A stretch of 64,000 nucleotides of DNA from Tenrec ecaudatus (lineage: Eukaryota; Chordata; Mammalia; Afrosoricida; Tenrecidae): the NCBI RefSeq assembly GCF_050624435.1, contig NC_134541.1, positions 106,140,805 to 106,204,804 of the forward strand, in the 5' to 3' direction. The position numbers and the translations under genes were made by a program. Below the pieces are notes generated by a model, which saw only the letters and a program-made list of their open reading frames with translations, made no database searches and was not told the origin of the DNA. Of this stretch, positions 31,317-41,812 are shown piece by piece. Each line of letters opens with the position of its first letter. Positions within the stretch are counted from its first letter, which is position 1.

Positions 31317-31690
31317 GGAGGCCTGGTGCCGTAATGGGGAGGCTTTGGGTCCTAACCAAATGGCAGGTGGCTAGAAGCAACCAAGCCAGGAGCAAAATAG
31401 AGTAATCTGCTTCTGTAAGTATCCCAACAAACAAACAGACTAAACTCACTGCCATCAAGTCGATTCACAGAGACCAGACAGGACAGAGCAAAGGATCCCT
31501 TTGGGTTTCCAAGGCTGGAAATCTTTACGAGAACAGAAAGTCTCGTCTTTCTCCCATGGAGAGGCTGGTAGAGCTGAAGTGCTGACCTTATAGTTGGTAG
31601 CCCAACTCACAACCCATGAGGGCAGCCAAGAAAACCCTATGGGGCAGTTGGACTTGCCACATGGGGTTCACCATTCAATAGCAACAGTTC
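31317..31690 (+). mobile_element. AfroSINE split by a second SINE
   Basis: The first part 31317-31425 (ggaggcctggtgccgtaatg, tctgcttctgtaagtatcc) resumes at about 31625 (agaaaaccctatggggcagt, tggggttcac). Between them lies the reverse copy at 31441-31622. Confidence 0.7.
31441..31622 (-). mobile_element. AfroSINE, full, nested inside another
   Basis: taaactcactgccatcaagt, ggctggaaatctttacgaga, gagaggctggtagagctgaa, ggtagcccaactcacaaccc. Confidence 0.85.
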
Positions 31691-31944
31691 ATGCCACGCA
31701 TACAATATATATGTACTGGTGCATAGAATATTAACTGTTACATGAGTTTTATGCCATTATGTTTAGGCTTCAGCCAAATCCAGTAAATGAGGCAGAGGGC
31801 TGGACCTGCTGATAACGTGCAGGGACATAGCTGCAGGGTCCCTGTCCTAGGATTACGGGCCTGAAGTGACAGTACAGTTTGGTATTTGAACCTGGGGCTT
31901 GGGTAGCTACCTGTGTCTGCTTCCTCCTCCAAAAAAGAAAGAGA

Positions 31945-32014
31945 AATGCCTGCCTCCAAGCATGGTGAAAATGAGATGAGACAATAGATTAAAATGCGCT
32001 GGGCTCCCATGGGG
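31945..32014 (+). mobile_element. MIR SINE, left part (interrupted)
   Basis: aatgcctgcctccaagcatg, gtgaaaatgagatgagacaa, tagattaaaatgcgctgggc follow the MIR 3' half. It continues at 33194 after the L1. Confidence 0.6.
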
Positions 32015-33196
32015 ACTCTGATGCTTCTCAGCTAGATGACTGCCTATTTATCTTCAAGGCTTTAAGACCTCAGATGCTATAACTTTTGATAGCCAGGCAC
32101 TATTAGCTTTCTTCACCACATTTGCTTATGCACCTGCTTTGTCTTCAACGATCCTGTCGGGAAGGTGAGCATCATGGAATGCCAGTTTAATAGAACAAAG
32201 TGTTCTTGCATTGAGGGAGTACTTGAGTAGAGGCCCAATGTCCATCTGCTATATTAATACTAAACCAATAAATATATGCACATAGATCTATTTTCCCATC
32301 ATCATATATAAATATATTGACATATGTACATTTTTGTATTTAGACCACAATAAATGCCCTTTGCCTCCTGGGTTTTTCCTCCATTTCTTTTCCTCTTGTC
32401 CCACTATCATGCTCAGTCTTCATTTGGGTTTCAGGAATTCCTCATAGTTACTCTGCCTTTGATCAAGCAATACCAGGTCAGCCTGTGTGATCACGAGGTG
32501 TTGATGGGATCAGGTATCAGGCATTAAAGAACAAAAAAATAATATATTTTGGAATAAAGGGGAGTGCAGAGTGGGGACCCAAAGCCCATCTGTAGGCAAC
32601 TGGACATCTCTTTACAGTAGTTTCACAAGGAGGAGATGAGCCAGTAAGGGTGAAGTGTAGCAACGACAAAACATACAACTTTCCTCTAATACTTGAATGC
32701 TTCCTCCTCCCCACTATCGTGATACCAATTTATACCTTACAAATCCAGCTAGACCAGAGGATGTACACTGGTACAGATAGGAACTGGAAACTCAGGGAAT
32801 CCAGGACAGATGAACCTCTCAGGACCAGCAGGGAGAATGGGAATACTGGAAGGGTGGAGGGAGGGTGGGGTAGACAGGGGAAGCTGATTTCAAGGATCTA
32901 CATATAACCCCTTCCCAGGGGAATGAAAAACAGAAAAGTGGGTGGAGGGAGACTTCAGACAGTTTAAGACATGACAAAATAATAATAATTTATAAATTAT
33001 TAAGGGTTCATGAGTGAGGGGGATGGGGAGGGAGGGGGAAAATGAAAAGCTGATACCAAGGGCTCAAGTAGAAAGAAAATGTTTTGAGAATGAAGATGGC
33101 AACAAATGTACAAATGTGCTTGACACAATGGATGTATGGATGAATGGATTGTGATGAGTTATATGAGCCCCCAGTAACATGATTGAAAAAAAAAAG
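32015..33196 (+). mobile_element. Afrotherian L1 3' UTR with poly-A
   Basis: Nearly 1.2 kb: tttaagacctcagatgctat, ttcttcaccacatttgctta, ccaatgtccatctgctatat, catagatctattttcccatc, gacttcagacagtttaagac, aataatttataaattattaa, gcttgacacaatggatgtat, gagcccccagtaacatgatt and A-tail 33184-33196. The same 3' end occurs in reverse at 35820 and 44891. It begins within the 3' UTR, so no ORF is present. Flanking gcgctgggct and gtgctgggct fit a target-site duplication. Confidence 0.85.
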
Positions 33197-33232
33197 GTGC
33201 TGGGCTTGGCACGTAGTAGGTGCTCACAAAAT
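33194..33232 (+). mobile_element. MIR SINE, right part
   Basis: ggtgctgggcttggcacgta, gtaggtgctcacaaaataat: the MIR 3' end (GCCTGGCACATAGTAGG), the continuation of 31945-32014. Confidence 0.65.
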
Positions 33233-33237
33233 AATCA

Positions 33238-33385
33238 TAGCCTCAGTGTTCCAGCAGGTTAAGCGTTGGGTGGCTAAACAAAAGCTCTATTATTCGAAAG
33301 AGCCCCCAGGTGCCGCACTGGAGAAAGGTGAGGCAGTTTGCTGTCATGGAGACCCCACGGAGTACAGGGCTGCCAGGGGCTGTAA
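33238..33385 (+). mobile_element. AfroSINE, degraded
   Basis: gtgttccagcaggttaagcg, gggtggctaaacaaaagctc, cgcactggagaaaggtgagg. The 3' end is unclear. Confidence 0.55.
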
Positions 33386-33712
33386 TTGCCTGGCTGACAC
33401 TGGGCGTCTCAACTCAGAAGGTCCTCAGACATGGTCCATCCAGAGGACAGATACTGACAGCCCAGGGTCTGGACAGCGAAAACAGTGAGCATAATTGGTG
33501 AGTAGCTGGACAGTAAGGGGTTCAAGGCCATGCAAAGATCCTTCGAAGGGTGGCCTGATGAACTCCTTCTGAAAAACCACCTATAAGGCTGCCATGAGCT
33601 GGAGTCCTGCCCCTGGCAGCCGGTTATGGACTCAAGGTCACCTTGGCTCATCCGCTGGCACGCTCAAGTTTCATTGGGGAACTTTGAATAATGGAGGCTT
33701 TAATTTCTTTGT

Positions 33713-33716
<4 letters not shown>

Positions 33717-33785
<69 letters not shown>

Positions 33786-33787
33786 GG
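33717..33787. repeat. (TC)n microsatellite
   Basis: About 35 CT units with a single TTT interruption. A complementary (AG)n lies at 33936-33957. Confidence 0.97.
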
Positions 33788-33935
33788 TCTAATTCTCTAT
33801 TGCTTTTCAAATGGGATATTTAATTCCTTAGATTTGATTTCTTGGGTGCTGTTGAAATAGGAAATGCAACTAAACACCATATTGGAAATCTGACTATTCA
33901 ATAAATCACAGGCTTCTCTCAATAGTAACAGGAAG

Positions 33936-33957
33936 AAAGAGAGAGAGAGAGAGAGAG
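33936..33957. repeat. (AG)n microsatellite
   Basis: About 11 AG units, opposite in strand sense to the TC run at 33717. Confidence 0.9.
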
Positions 33958-34516
33958 GAAATGGAGTTAAAGTTGTTTGTAAGACTATCAAACCAAGATC
34001 CTTCAGAAGCAATTATCATGAAGGAACACTCCCGCCCCCTTTCCTGTAGCTTTATCGTTTTAATACCGAAAGGTATTTAACTGGAAATCACTTCTTTAAA
34101 CAGCAGTCTCATAATCCGTTATAGAATCTCTCCCCAGCAGTGCAGGCAGGAAGGTTTGTGCATCTCACAATATAATAGGGAAGGAAATAGCCTACCAATC
34201 CTGGGCCACTGATCTATGAGCACGGCCGATGGGAAACTAGCTGAGGATGGCAATTGCATTCAATCGCTTTCCCATACACCCTTCTCCGCCGGAGCCATCA
34301 CTCCAGATTCACTTGGTCTTTCTGAGAAGTGTGACCAGTCCCCACTCTCTTTTTGCCTAGGGTTCAGAGCCTCCAATGAGGTTGAATCTTCTGGATGCAC
34401 ACTTTCTAAGGAACTTCATCCTTGACCAATGAGAAGTACCCACCAGGCACCTGGCCTTCCATGTGAGCCACACAAGTAGGACCTTTAGTTTTGAGATCCT
34501 TGTAGAACTATCCAAA

Positions 34517-34860
34517 TTCATGGCATCAGTGCCAGCTCATGGCGACCTTGTGGGTCCCAGGAGGAGATGGTGCCCGTATGGTCCTCTTCCACCCTCACGG
34601 TGCTTGCTACACGGAGTCCATTGGTGTGAATATCATGTCAATCCATCTTATGGGGGGTTTCTCTGGATTTTGTTGACCCTCTGCTTCACTCAACAGAATG
34701 TCCTTCCCTAAAGACTTATCTTTTCTGATGGCATGCCTAAAGTAAGTGACAAAAAGTCTCTTGCCCCCTCATGTCTAAGCAACATTCTGAAGGAATTTTT
34801 TCTAAGACTAGATAGACCGGACTCTTGAGAGGCTTAGAAATGTGCCAATACCATAATATG
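34517..34860 (-). mobile_element. RTE LINE 3' fragment
   Basis: catggcatcagtgccagctc, gtcaatccatcttatggggg, aatgtccttccctaaagact, taagcaacattctgaaggaa in reverse RTE order, rather diverged. Confidence 0.7.
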
Positions 34861-35377
34861 CTATCTTTAGGTTTTTGCTAAGGAGGGCAATTCTTAATGC
34901 CCATCCAACTGCCTTTGTTTCTGAAGGTTGATCTAGAGGCCTCTCCGATGAGGCTCACCTCTTTTTACCATCCTTGCTCTCCTCCTCCACCTGGTAAATT
35001 CCATTTGTACTTACAGATTGTAAAGAAATCGTCATGGAACAAAGACAATGCTGTGGCCAGCAGGTGTGACCCACTCTGAGACAGGTGGGCTTTCAACTGG
35101 GGGGGTGGTCTGTAAATTCATAAACCTACAGGAATCAGACAATGCCACATGTGAGCGAAGGGCAGCAAGGCTCTTCTAAATGGGCAATCATTGCCACACA
35201 AGTGCCACGAGAGCTTCCAATTTTAAGAAGGGTGGAGGCTTAGTTTTGATATCAAATTACTTCATATGAAAGTGATGGGCATTTGGGTTTAGTAATAGAG
35301 AGGTTCAAAGGAAATGAGGAAGACCCACAATGAGACGGACTGCCAAAGTAGCCACAAGCCCGGCCTCAAGCATACCG
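34861..35377. other. Single-copy stretch
   Basis: No repeat or gene recognised. Confidence 0.4.
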
Positions 35378-35454
35378 ACTGTCTTAGACTGCCTTCTCTA
35401 GAGAAGCAAAACCAGTGAAGGTTTGATAGATAGACGATGATAGATAGATAGATG

Positions 35455-35499
<45 letters not shown>

Positions 35500-35734
35500 G
35501 AGATGGCTCATGTGGTTTGTAACAGGCTCATAAGCCCTATATCCGTGAGTCAGAGGTCAGGCTGAAGACTTCTCCTGACTCATGTAACTGTTGATGAACC
35601 CAAGATCAGTTAAGTCAGATGGCGGGCTGCTGGCTCAATTTCCAAGAACTGGATGCCAAACAAAGATGATAAACTGAATACAGGCTGGATGCCACAAACC
35701 CCAGAGAGCTCTGCTAGAATGGACACGGATATGA
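35378..35734. mobile_element. Interspersed repeat with TAGA tract
   Basis: gactgtcttagactgccttc, tctagagaagcaaaaccagt, then the tetranucleotide run, catgtggtttgtaacaggct, gaagacttctcctgactcat, gatgaacccaagatcagtta. I recall this as an afrotherian repeat with a variable microsatellite after the GAAGCAAAACCAGT end; class unknown. Confidence 0.5.
35422..35500. repeat. (TAGA)n microsatellite
   Basis: About 18 TAGA/GATA units with a few interruptions (gacgatga, gatggata). Confidence 0.95.
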
Positions 35735-35815
35735 GGGGGCTTCAAAGATGTCATGGAAAAAATGATTGAAAATAGAATGGAATTTTTCCACCCACATCTT
35801 GAAGCCCTCTTGTTT
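35735..35815. mobile_element. Short palindromic MITE-like element
   Basis: gagggggcttcaaagatgtc at the left and acccacatcttgaagccctc at the right form inverted ends around gaaaatagaatggaattttt. It resembles 27374-27462. Confidence 0.6.
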
Positions 35816-35819
35816 TTGT

Positions 35820-36275
35820 TTTAAATCATTTTATTGGGGACTCATACAGCTCTTACCACAATACATACACACATACATACATTGTGTCAAGCACATTTGT
35901 ACATCTGTTGCCATCATCATTTTCAAAACATTTTCTATTTGAGCCCTTGGTATCAGCTCCTCCCTCCCTCACCTTCCCTCCTTCATGAACCCTTAATAAT
36001 TTATAAATTATTATTTTTTCATGTCTTACACTGACTGATGTCTCCCTTCACCCACTTTTCTGTGTTCCATACCCAGGGAGGGGGTTATAGGTAGATCATT
36101 GTGATCAGTTCCCCCTTTCTCCCCACACCTTCCCCTTACTCTCCTGGTATTGCTACTCTCCTTATTAGTCCTGAGGGGTTTATCTGTCCTGGATTCCCTG
36201 AGTTTCCAGCTCTGATCTGTACCCGTGTATATGCTCTGGTCCAGCCGGATGTGTAAGGTAGAATTGGGCTCTCTT
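35820..36275 (-). mobile_element. Afrotherian L1 3' end
   Basis: The reverse complement of 32730-33180: tcattttattggggactcat, caagcacatttgtacatctg, attttctatttgagcccttg, aacccttaataatttataaa, ccctgagtttccagctctga. The leading T/A run (gtttttgttttaaa) is the reversed poly-A. Confidence 0.85.
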
Positions 36276-36629
36276 GCTATTGGATGTCAGTCACCTCCCC
36301 AAGGAAACGCCTTTTCCGCGGACTGGCTGCTCACCTCAGAGCTTATCTAGAGATAACTGCCCCGGGCCAGTGCTTGTCATGGAGACCATTACACCACACC
36401 GAGTCACAAAATGAGAGAGGACGACAACATTCCATTACTTCCAGACCACACTGTAACTGCCAGACCACTGAGATCAAGACCCAGCCACGTGGACATGCAA
36501 CCTTAATGACCACATACATGATCCTGAAGATGGTGCTGATCAGGCAATGTTTGGGCAATGAGTTGGAGCCATGTCAACCACAAAGAAAAACAACCACAAG
36601 AACAAGTCAGTACCTCCTACAAACTTAAA
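36276..36629. other. Single-copy stretch
   Basis: About 350 bases with no recognised element; left flank of the RTE insertion. Confidence 0.4.
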
Positions 36630-36808
36630 ATAAATCATGTCGATTAAACACAACCCGGTATGGATCAGATACAGTGCATGGACCAGTAGTTTCCACCTTC
36701 ACCTTCAAACAATCAATGTTCCTGGCTTCTTGACTGATGCTTCCACAGGTATTGAGAAAATCCTTGACAACCTCCACCTTTTCTCTGATCAAAAGATGAT
36801 TGGCAGTA
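36630..36808 (-). mobile_element. RTE LINE, inverted 5' segment
   Basis: The minus strand reads an RTE peptide including REKVEVVKDF and SISQEA, the segment that in the family directly precedes the sense part at 36808. The part 36630-36700 is not confidently RTE. See the paired entry. Confidence 0.7.
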
Positions 36809-37336
36809 GGCCAATCTGCTGAACAAGACCTCCTTAGAGGATTAAAAAGCAAGGCTGTTACTTTGAGGGAAAAGGTGCACCTGACCCCAGCCATGGTATT
36901 TTCAATTGCCTCATATGCATGTGAAAGTTGGACACTGAATGGAAGAACCTGGAGAAAAATCAATGCATTTAGATTGTGATGCTGGAAAGCAATATCAAAA
37001 GTGTCTTGGACTGCTAAAAGGACAAATCAATCTATTTGGAAGAAGTACAACCAGAGCGCTACTGAGAGGCAAAAATGGAGAGACTTCCTCTTACAGACTC
37101 TGGACCTGTTGTCAGGAGAGACCAGTCCCGGGAGAAGGACATCGTGTTTGGTCAAGTAGAGGGCCACGGCAAAGAGGAAAGCTGTCAAGGAGACGGATGG
37201 ACACCATGGCTGCAATCATGGGCTCAAGCACGGGAACGACGGTGGGGATGGCGCAGGGCTGGGTCGGGCTTTCGTTTTACTGTACACAAGGTCACTGTGG
37301 GTCAGAACTGACCTGATGGCACCTAACGACAACAAC
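36808..37336 (+). mobile_element. RTE LINE, sense 3' segment with CAA-type tail
   Basis: The longest RTE body: ccaatctgctgaacaagacc, catatgcatgtgaaagttgg, gttgtcaggagagaccagtc, tcatgggctcaagcacggga, gatggcacctaacgacaaca. The + strand peptide shows SYACESWTL-like and RRDQSREKDIVFG segments of the RTE C-terminus, with frameshifts and stops. Confidence 0.88.
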
Positions 37337-37614
37337 CACCTCAAACTTCAGGGAACATGGAGAGAAATGAGACACTTCCCCTCCCCATGAAGGAAATATA
37401 TGCAGAGGAGCCAAGAAGCCAGAGCAAGAGACTCCCCTGCTCTGAAAGCTGTACGGATGCTTCCAGGGGAAACACCAGTTGTATGACAGAGACTTCCAAT
37501 AACCTCATGCTAAGCCTTCCCTGGTGATCAACGGTGGGCAAAACCCATTTGTTTCCAATCAGGATTTGACTGGAGATTTTGAGAGAGGTGATGAAAGCAA
37601 GCTAACTAATTTGT

Positions 37615-37638
37615 TTATTTTATTTTATTTTTTAAAAT
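37615..37638. repeat. (TTTTA)n run
   Basis: tttattttattttattttt, an A+T pentanucleotide run adjacent to the SINE that follows. Confidence 0.85.
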
Positions 37639-37644
37639 ATAGCT

Positions 37645-37815
37645 CCTATAGGACAGAGTAGCACTGTTCTTGTGGGTTTCTTAGACTGGAAATCCTTCGG
37701 AGAAAAGAAAGTCTCCCTCAGCGTGGCTAGTAATTTTGAACCACCGACCTTGGACTCAGCTGCCCGATGTGCCCAGGGTCACTATGAGTTGGAATGGACT
37801 CCGTGGCGGTGAGTT
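37645..37815 (-). mobile_element. AfroSINE (-) with attached (+) 3' piece
   Basis: The reverse body atagctcctataggacagag, gagaaaagaaagtctccctc, tttgaaccaccgaccttgga runs to about 37771. A forward 3' end follows (gtcactatgagttggaatgg, actccgtggcggtgagtttt). The two pieces are head-to-head. Confidence 0.75.
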
Positions 37816-38689
37816 TTTGCTTTGCTTTTTCGCTTTAAAGAAAGAAACTATGGTGTCTGCATCTTTTTAACTACATCTCACCTAACCATCCTGACGTTTC
37901 TGGTGGTTGGTCCCTTGGCTGCTTTAGAGACCAGGAAGCGTTTTGCACGCCCTGCTACCTAGATCACATTCTGCAAGTCTGCAGAATGAATGGCAAAGGC
38001 CCTCTAGCTTCCCCATCACATTAACCGGAAGATAGCGTTACTCTCCCGCATTCAATGAGAGTAGAGGCCGAGAGCCCCTGGGGTGCTGAGTCAGCAGCCA
38101 GCCACCCGCCGTCAGTCACTCATTAATGGGAAGATGATCCTGAAGGGACTGACTGTGCAGAACACAAGCCTGGAGGCAGGCGTCGCCGCAGAAGGGGGCC
38201 TCCGGGCAGGGCCTGTCTTCAGGAACGAACTCAAATGACATCGGGGTGAACGCAGCCAGGCAAGGAGCCAGAGAGTGAGCGCATCGGTGTGCTTGCTCAC
38301 AGATTTCCTCATCTCAGAATGTGCGTGCCCAGCCCAGCACCTTGTAGACACGTTTGCCGCTCTTCCCTAACAGACAGTCGCCCCCTGACTAAGTCAGAGG
38401 ATGATCCAGCTTACATGTAAGATCTGGAATTGACCAGTACAGGAGTGGACGACTGACTGGCAAAGGTGAAGGGTCTGGGGCAGGAGAACATAGCCTGTCG
38501 GAGCACCAGGACCCTGCACTCCTGGGGCCATCACAGATCCTCCCACCAAGAGAAGGGGAGAGTGGAGGTGGAGGAGACCAGGCAGACCCCTGTGCTTGAT
38601 GGAGGAGTTATGGGCCAGGGTCTAATCAAGACATCTGCTGTTGTGTTCTGAACATCTTGAGAAGAACACTGTTGGAGAGGCCCAAGAAC
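37816..38689. other. Single-copy stretch
   Basis: About 870 bases; no gene or repeat recognised. Confidence 0.4.
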
Positions 38690-38770
38690 AGAGTTTACGG
38701 ACAGGGAAACTGGGGCACGGAGACTTGGTGTGAAGAGATCAAGGTCCCACAGCGAGGACCCAATCAAAGT
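38690..38770 (-). mobile_element. MIR-like fragment
   Basis: acagggaaactggggcacgg and gatcaaggtcccacagcgag match the reverse MIR core (GGAAACTGAGGCACAGAG ... AAGGTCACACAGC). Confidence 0.55.
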
Positions 38771-38794
38771 TTGTGGACATGAAATCATCTACCA

Positions 38795-39260
38795 GCACAG
38801 GCTGCATGAAGCATGCTACACAGGCCTCTTTAACGTACTGAAAAGCAAGGATGTTACTTTGGAGACTAGGGTGCACCTGAACCCGGCCATGGTGTCTTCA
38901 ACTGCATGTGAAAGTTGGACGATGAATGAGGAAGGCCGAATAAGAACGATGCATCTTAATGATGGTGCTGGCGAAAACTATTGAAAGGACCACAGGTTGC
39001 CAAAAGGACACGCAACGTCTGCCTTGGAAGAGGTACAACCAGTCGCAAGGATAGTGCGACGTCCTCTCAGCATCCCTTGCTGACCTGCCATGGGGAGACA
39101 GCAGTCCCTGGAGAAGGGCTTCAAGCTTGGTAAAGGTGAAGGGCAGTGAAGGGAGGGCCTCTACAGTTGGGAGGAGGTGCAGGGCCGCGCAGTGTTTGGT
39201 TCTCTTGTGCGTAGGGTGCCCATGAGCTGGAGTCAACAATGCCTCACCACGACGACAGTA
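38795..39260 (+). mobile_element. RTE LINE 3' region
   Basis: gaaaagcaaggatgttactt, catgtgaaagttggacgatg, gtctgccttggaagaggtac, agcagtccctggagaagggc, ggtaaaggtgaagggcagtg, and the 3' end gcctcaccacgacgacag. The + frame reads NVLKSKDVTLETRV and CESWTMNEE before breaking. Confidence 0.87.
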
Positions 39261-39344
39261 GGCTGCTCCAGAGTCCAAGGTCCAAGTGCACGATGTGGAC
39301 ACTCATAGAGTGTCCCCAAGGAGTGTTCGCTGGCTCTGAGCCCT

Positions 39345-39545
39345 CAGCGGCAATCCGTTCAGGAGATCAGGTGCTAAGGGAAAGATTGGTGGTTCAAGTC
39401 CACCCAGAGGTGTCCCAGATAAAGGCCTGGAAATCTACTGCCAATATATGGACCTTTGCAGACCACAGAGCCCCATTCTACTCTGCCCACCCCCCACCGC
39501 ACCCCCCATGAGTTTGCCGTGAGCCCGAGTCAGCTGGTATAGTTT
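39345..39545 (+). mobile_element. AfroSINE variant, full
   Basis: gggaaagattggtggttcaa, gtccacccagaggtgtccca, gataaaggcctggaaatcta: the longer subtype. Confidence 0.75.
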
Positions 39546-39698
39546 CAATCCAGGAAAAGTAAGAGATTTGCCAGCCGTTGAGTCTCCCCACTCTATTCAA
39601 CTGCACTGAGCTGTAAAACCCTGAAATCTGGGGGGTTCTACCTGCCTCCCCCACGTGTCAATTATTTTTCCTAGATTCTAACTACCCTGTTATAATCA

Positions 39699-39882
39699 GG
39701 AGCCCTGATGGCATCACAGAATGTGCATTGGGCTGCTAACTGCAAGGTCAGCAGTTCAAAACCCCAGCCACTCCACAGGAGAAAGACGAGGCTGCCCAGT
39801 CTGAGAAGCCCACAGGAGCACGTCTCTGTCCTATAGAGTTGGTTTGAGTCAGCATTGCCTTGGTGGCAGTGGATTTGTTGTG
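39699..39882 (+). mobile_element. AfroSINE, full length
   Basis: aggagccctgatggcatcac, gctgctaactgcaaggtcag, cagttcaaaaccccagccac, ctatagagttggtttgagtc. Confidence 0.87.
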
Positions 39883-39894
39883 GGCAGGTAAGCT

Positions 39895-40010
39895 ATAATC
39901 AGGAGAAAGATGAGGCGTTTTGCTTCCCCCAAACATTTACCCCCTGGGGAAACCCACAGGGGCAGTTCTACTCTGCCCTATGGGTTACAATGGACTCAGT
40001 GGGAGAGTCT
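39895..40010 (+). mobile_element. AfroSINE, 3' half
   Basis: aggagaaagatgaggcgttt, cacaggggcagttctactct, ctatgggttacaatggactc. Confidence 0.8.
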
Positions 40011-40011
40011 G

Positions 40012-40125
40012 AGGTTGGAACAATTGTGAGGATGGTGCAGGACCGTATAGTGTTTCATTCTGTTGTGCATAGAGTGGCTATGGGTCGTAACCAACTCAAC
40101 AGCACCTAATAATAACAATAGCTTC
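40012..40125 (+). mobile_element. RTE 3' terminal fragment
   Basis: gaacaattgtgaggatggtg, cattctgttgtgcatagagt, ccaactcaacagcacctaat, then a TAATAACAATA tail. Confidence 0.83.
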
Positions 40126-40237
40126 TGAAATGAATTCCCAAGGGGTTTGGTGGCAAGAGGATTGTGTGTCTTTATTCTTTCACACACACACACTCCAAAA
40201 GATGGAACTTAGTGCAATATTACTTGCGCTTAAACAA

Positions 40238-40437
40238 GCTCACTCCCTGCCACTGAGAAGATGCCAAGTCACAGTGACCTTGTAGGACAGAGTCGAACTG
40301 CCCTGTGGGTGTCTGAGACTTTAGCTCTTTACGGAAGTAGAAAGTCTGGCCTCTCTCCCGAGGAGCGGCTGGAGGTTTCCAACAGCTCAGCTTGCAGTTA
40401 TCAACCCCTCAGAGAACCACTACGCCACCAGGGCTGC
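40238..40437 (-). mobile_element. AfroSINE, full length
   Basis: ctgccactgagaagatgcca, gacagagtcgaactgccctg, ctctttacggaagtagaaag, aaccactacgccaccagggc. Confidence 0.87.
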
Positions 40438-41611
40438 GTTAGTGAGCTATAAATTGTGTCCCACTCCCCAAAGTTCTGTGTTCGTGTGTGTGCCACCAGT
40501 TATGTTCCATTAGTGACATTTTGTTTCAATGCCCTGAGTAACCATTCATAAAGCAAACCACACCCAAGGACACGTACTGCTGCCAAGGCTGAGAGAAGCT
40601 CGGACTTGAGTGTGGGACCGTGAAGGTTAAAAGCTACACAGGCCAAAGCCCAGGCACATCCTCAGTCACAAAGGTCCTCCGGCTCATTAAGGTTATCCTT
40701 AATTGCCAGAGAGCAGGAGACCCTGCTACTCCAAGAATCTAATTGCAAAATGACCCGGGAGAGGGTTTTTGGTTTTTTTCTGCTGTGTGGTCATCTGATA
40801 AGTCTTTAAACATACCAAATCCCCTCTCCCGTCCTCTCTCTCCGCGCGTGAGAGAGGATCAAGGGAGTGAGAACATAATGAGGACATACCGATCTGGGGA
40901 TTGTCAACTGGCAAGGATGGGATGAAAGACTCCGCCCCGGGTGGCCAGTGGTGTGGCTACAGCTCGCCTGGTCCTAAGTGAAAGCTCTTTGGCAGAACCC
41001 TGATCTGTTGAGAACAGCTGGACGCCCAGCCCGGGCGCGGGGGGGGGGGGGGTTCTGCTGGGATAAGAGCACAGCATAATGATGACGATCGTGGTACAGA
41101 TCTCTCCGGGATCAGAGCGGAGGGGAAGGTGGTGGACAGTTAGGTAAGAAGAGAGGCAGGGGGCGTGGCCTTTCAGAGGCTACAGAACAAGCTGGACACC
41201 TCGCCCCGCCCACACCCAAGGTGCAGCTTCCAGGCTCCCTGTTCCTTCTCCTCTGGCTCTAATTTTGTCATCAGCACTGCTGTCCCCTGTAAGAACCAAA
41301 AAGACACAACCTGAGGGGCTCAAGTAACCATGAAATGAGGCAGACGGACTGCCCTTGGCTAGGAGGCTGGACTGGCTAGAAGGCTGGACTGGCTAGGAGG
41401 CTGGACTGGCTAGGAGGCTGGACAGCATCCGCAAACCATCTCGACGGTGTCCTTGGGCTTTCCATCAGGGACACACACAAGATATCGGCTACTGAGCTGG
41501 AGGTGCAAGGTCGTTGGGTCACCTGGTACTGTCCCTTTCAGCATGAGCTCAGATGCTGACCTCCCTGGTACCAGAATCACTGGTCTTGGTTCTTTCCTCC
41601 CTTGTCCTCCT
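40438..41611. other. Single-copy stretch with G-run and tandem repeat
   Basis: Unrecognised apart from a G-run at 41039-41052 and the 17-bp tandem array at 41359-41426. Confidence 0.45.
41359..41426. repeat. Tandem repeat, 17-bp unit, four copies
   Basis: The unit ctaggaggctggactgg occurs at 41359, 41376, 41393 and 41410, with one change in copy 2 and a 3' change in copy 4. Confidence 0.95.
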
Positions 41612-41812
41612 TGGTAGGCACCCTTGAGTTCAATGTCAACTCACGGTGAGCCTGTGTGACAGAGTAGGACCACCCCATAGGCTGTCCTACCCTAGCATCT
41701 TTATGGGACAAGACTGCCAGGCCCTTCTCCATCAGAGTGGCTGGTGGGCTCAAACCGCCAACCTTCAGTTTAATAACTAGAGCATTTAAGCATTTCACCA
41801 CCTGGTTCCTTC
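41612..41812 (-). mobile_element. AfroSINE variant, full
   Basis: gtgacagagtaggaccaccc, gactgccaggcccttctcca, gctcaaaccgccaaccttca, aagcatttcaccacctggtt. Confidence 0.77.

Larger units (their letters stand above)
33386..34516. other. Single-copy stretch, candidate conserved non-coding block
   Basis: 33680-34200 is A+T-rich and TE-free, carrying the TC run and a short AG run. The rest is unrecognised. Confidence 0.4.

Noticed and set aside
35422-35500. CRISPR-like array
   Set aside because: Pure TAGA microsatellite with no spacers; the genome is clearly mammalian.
41359-41426. CRISPR-like or coding repeat
   Set aside because: Direct tandem units without spacers.
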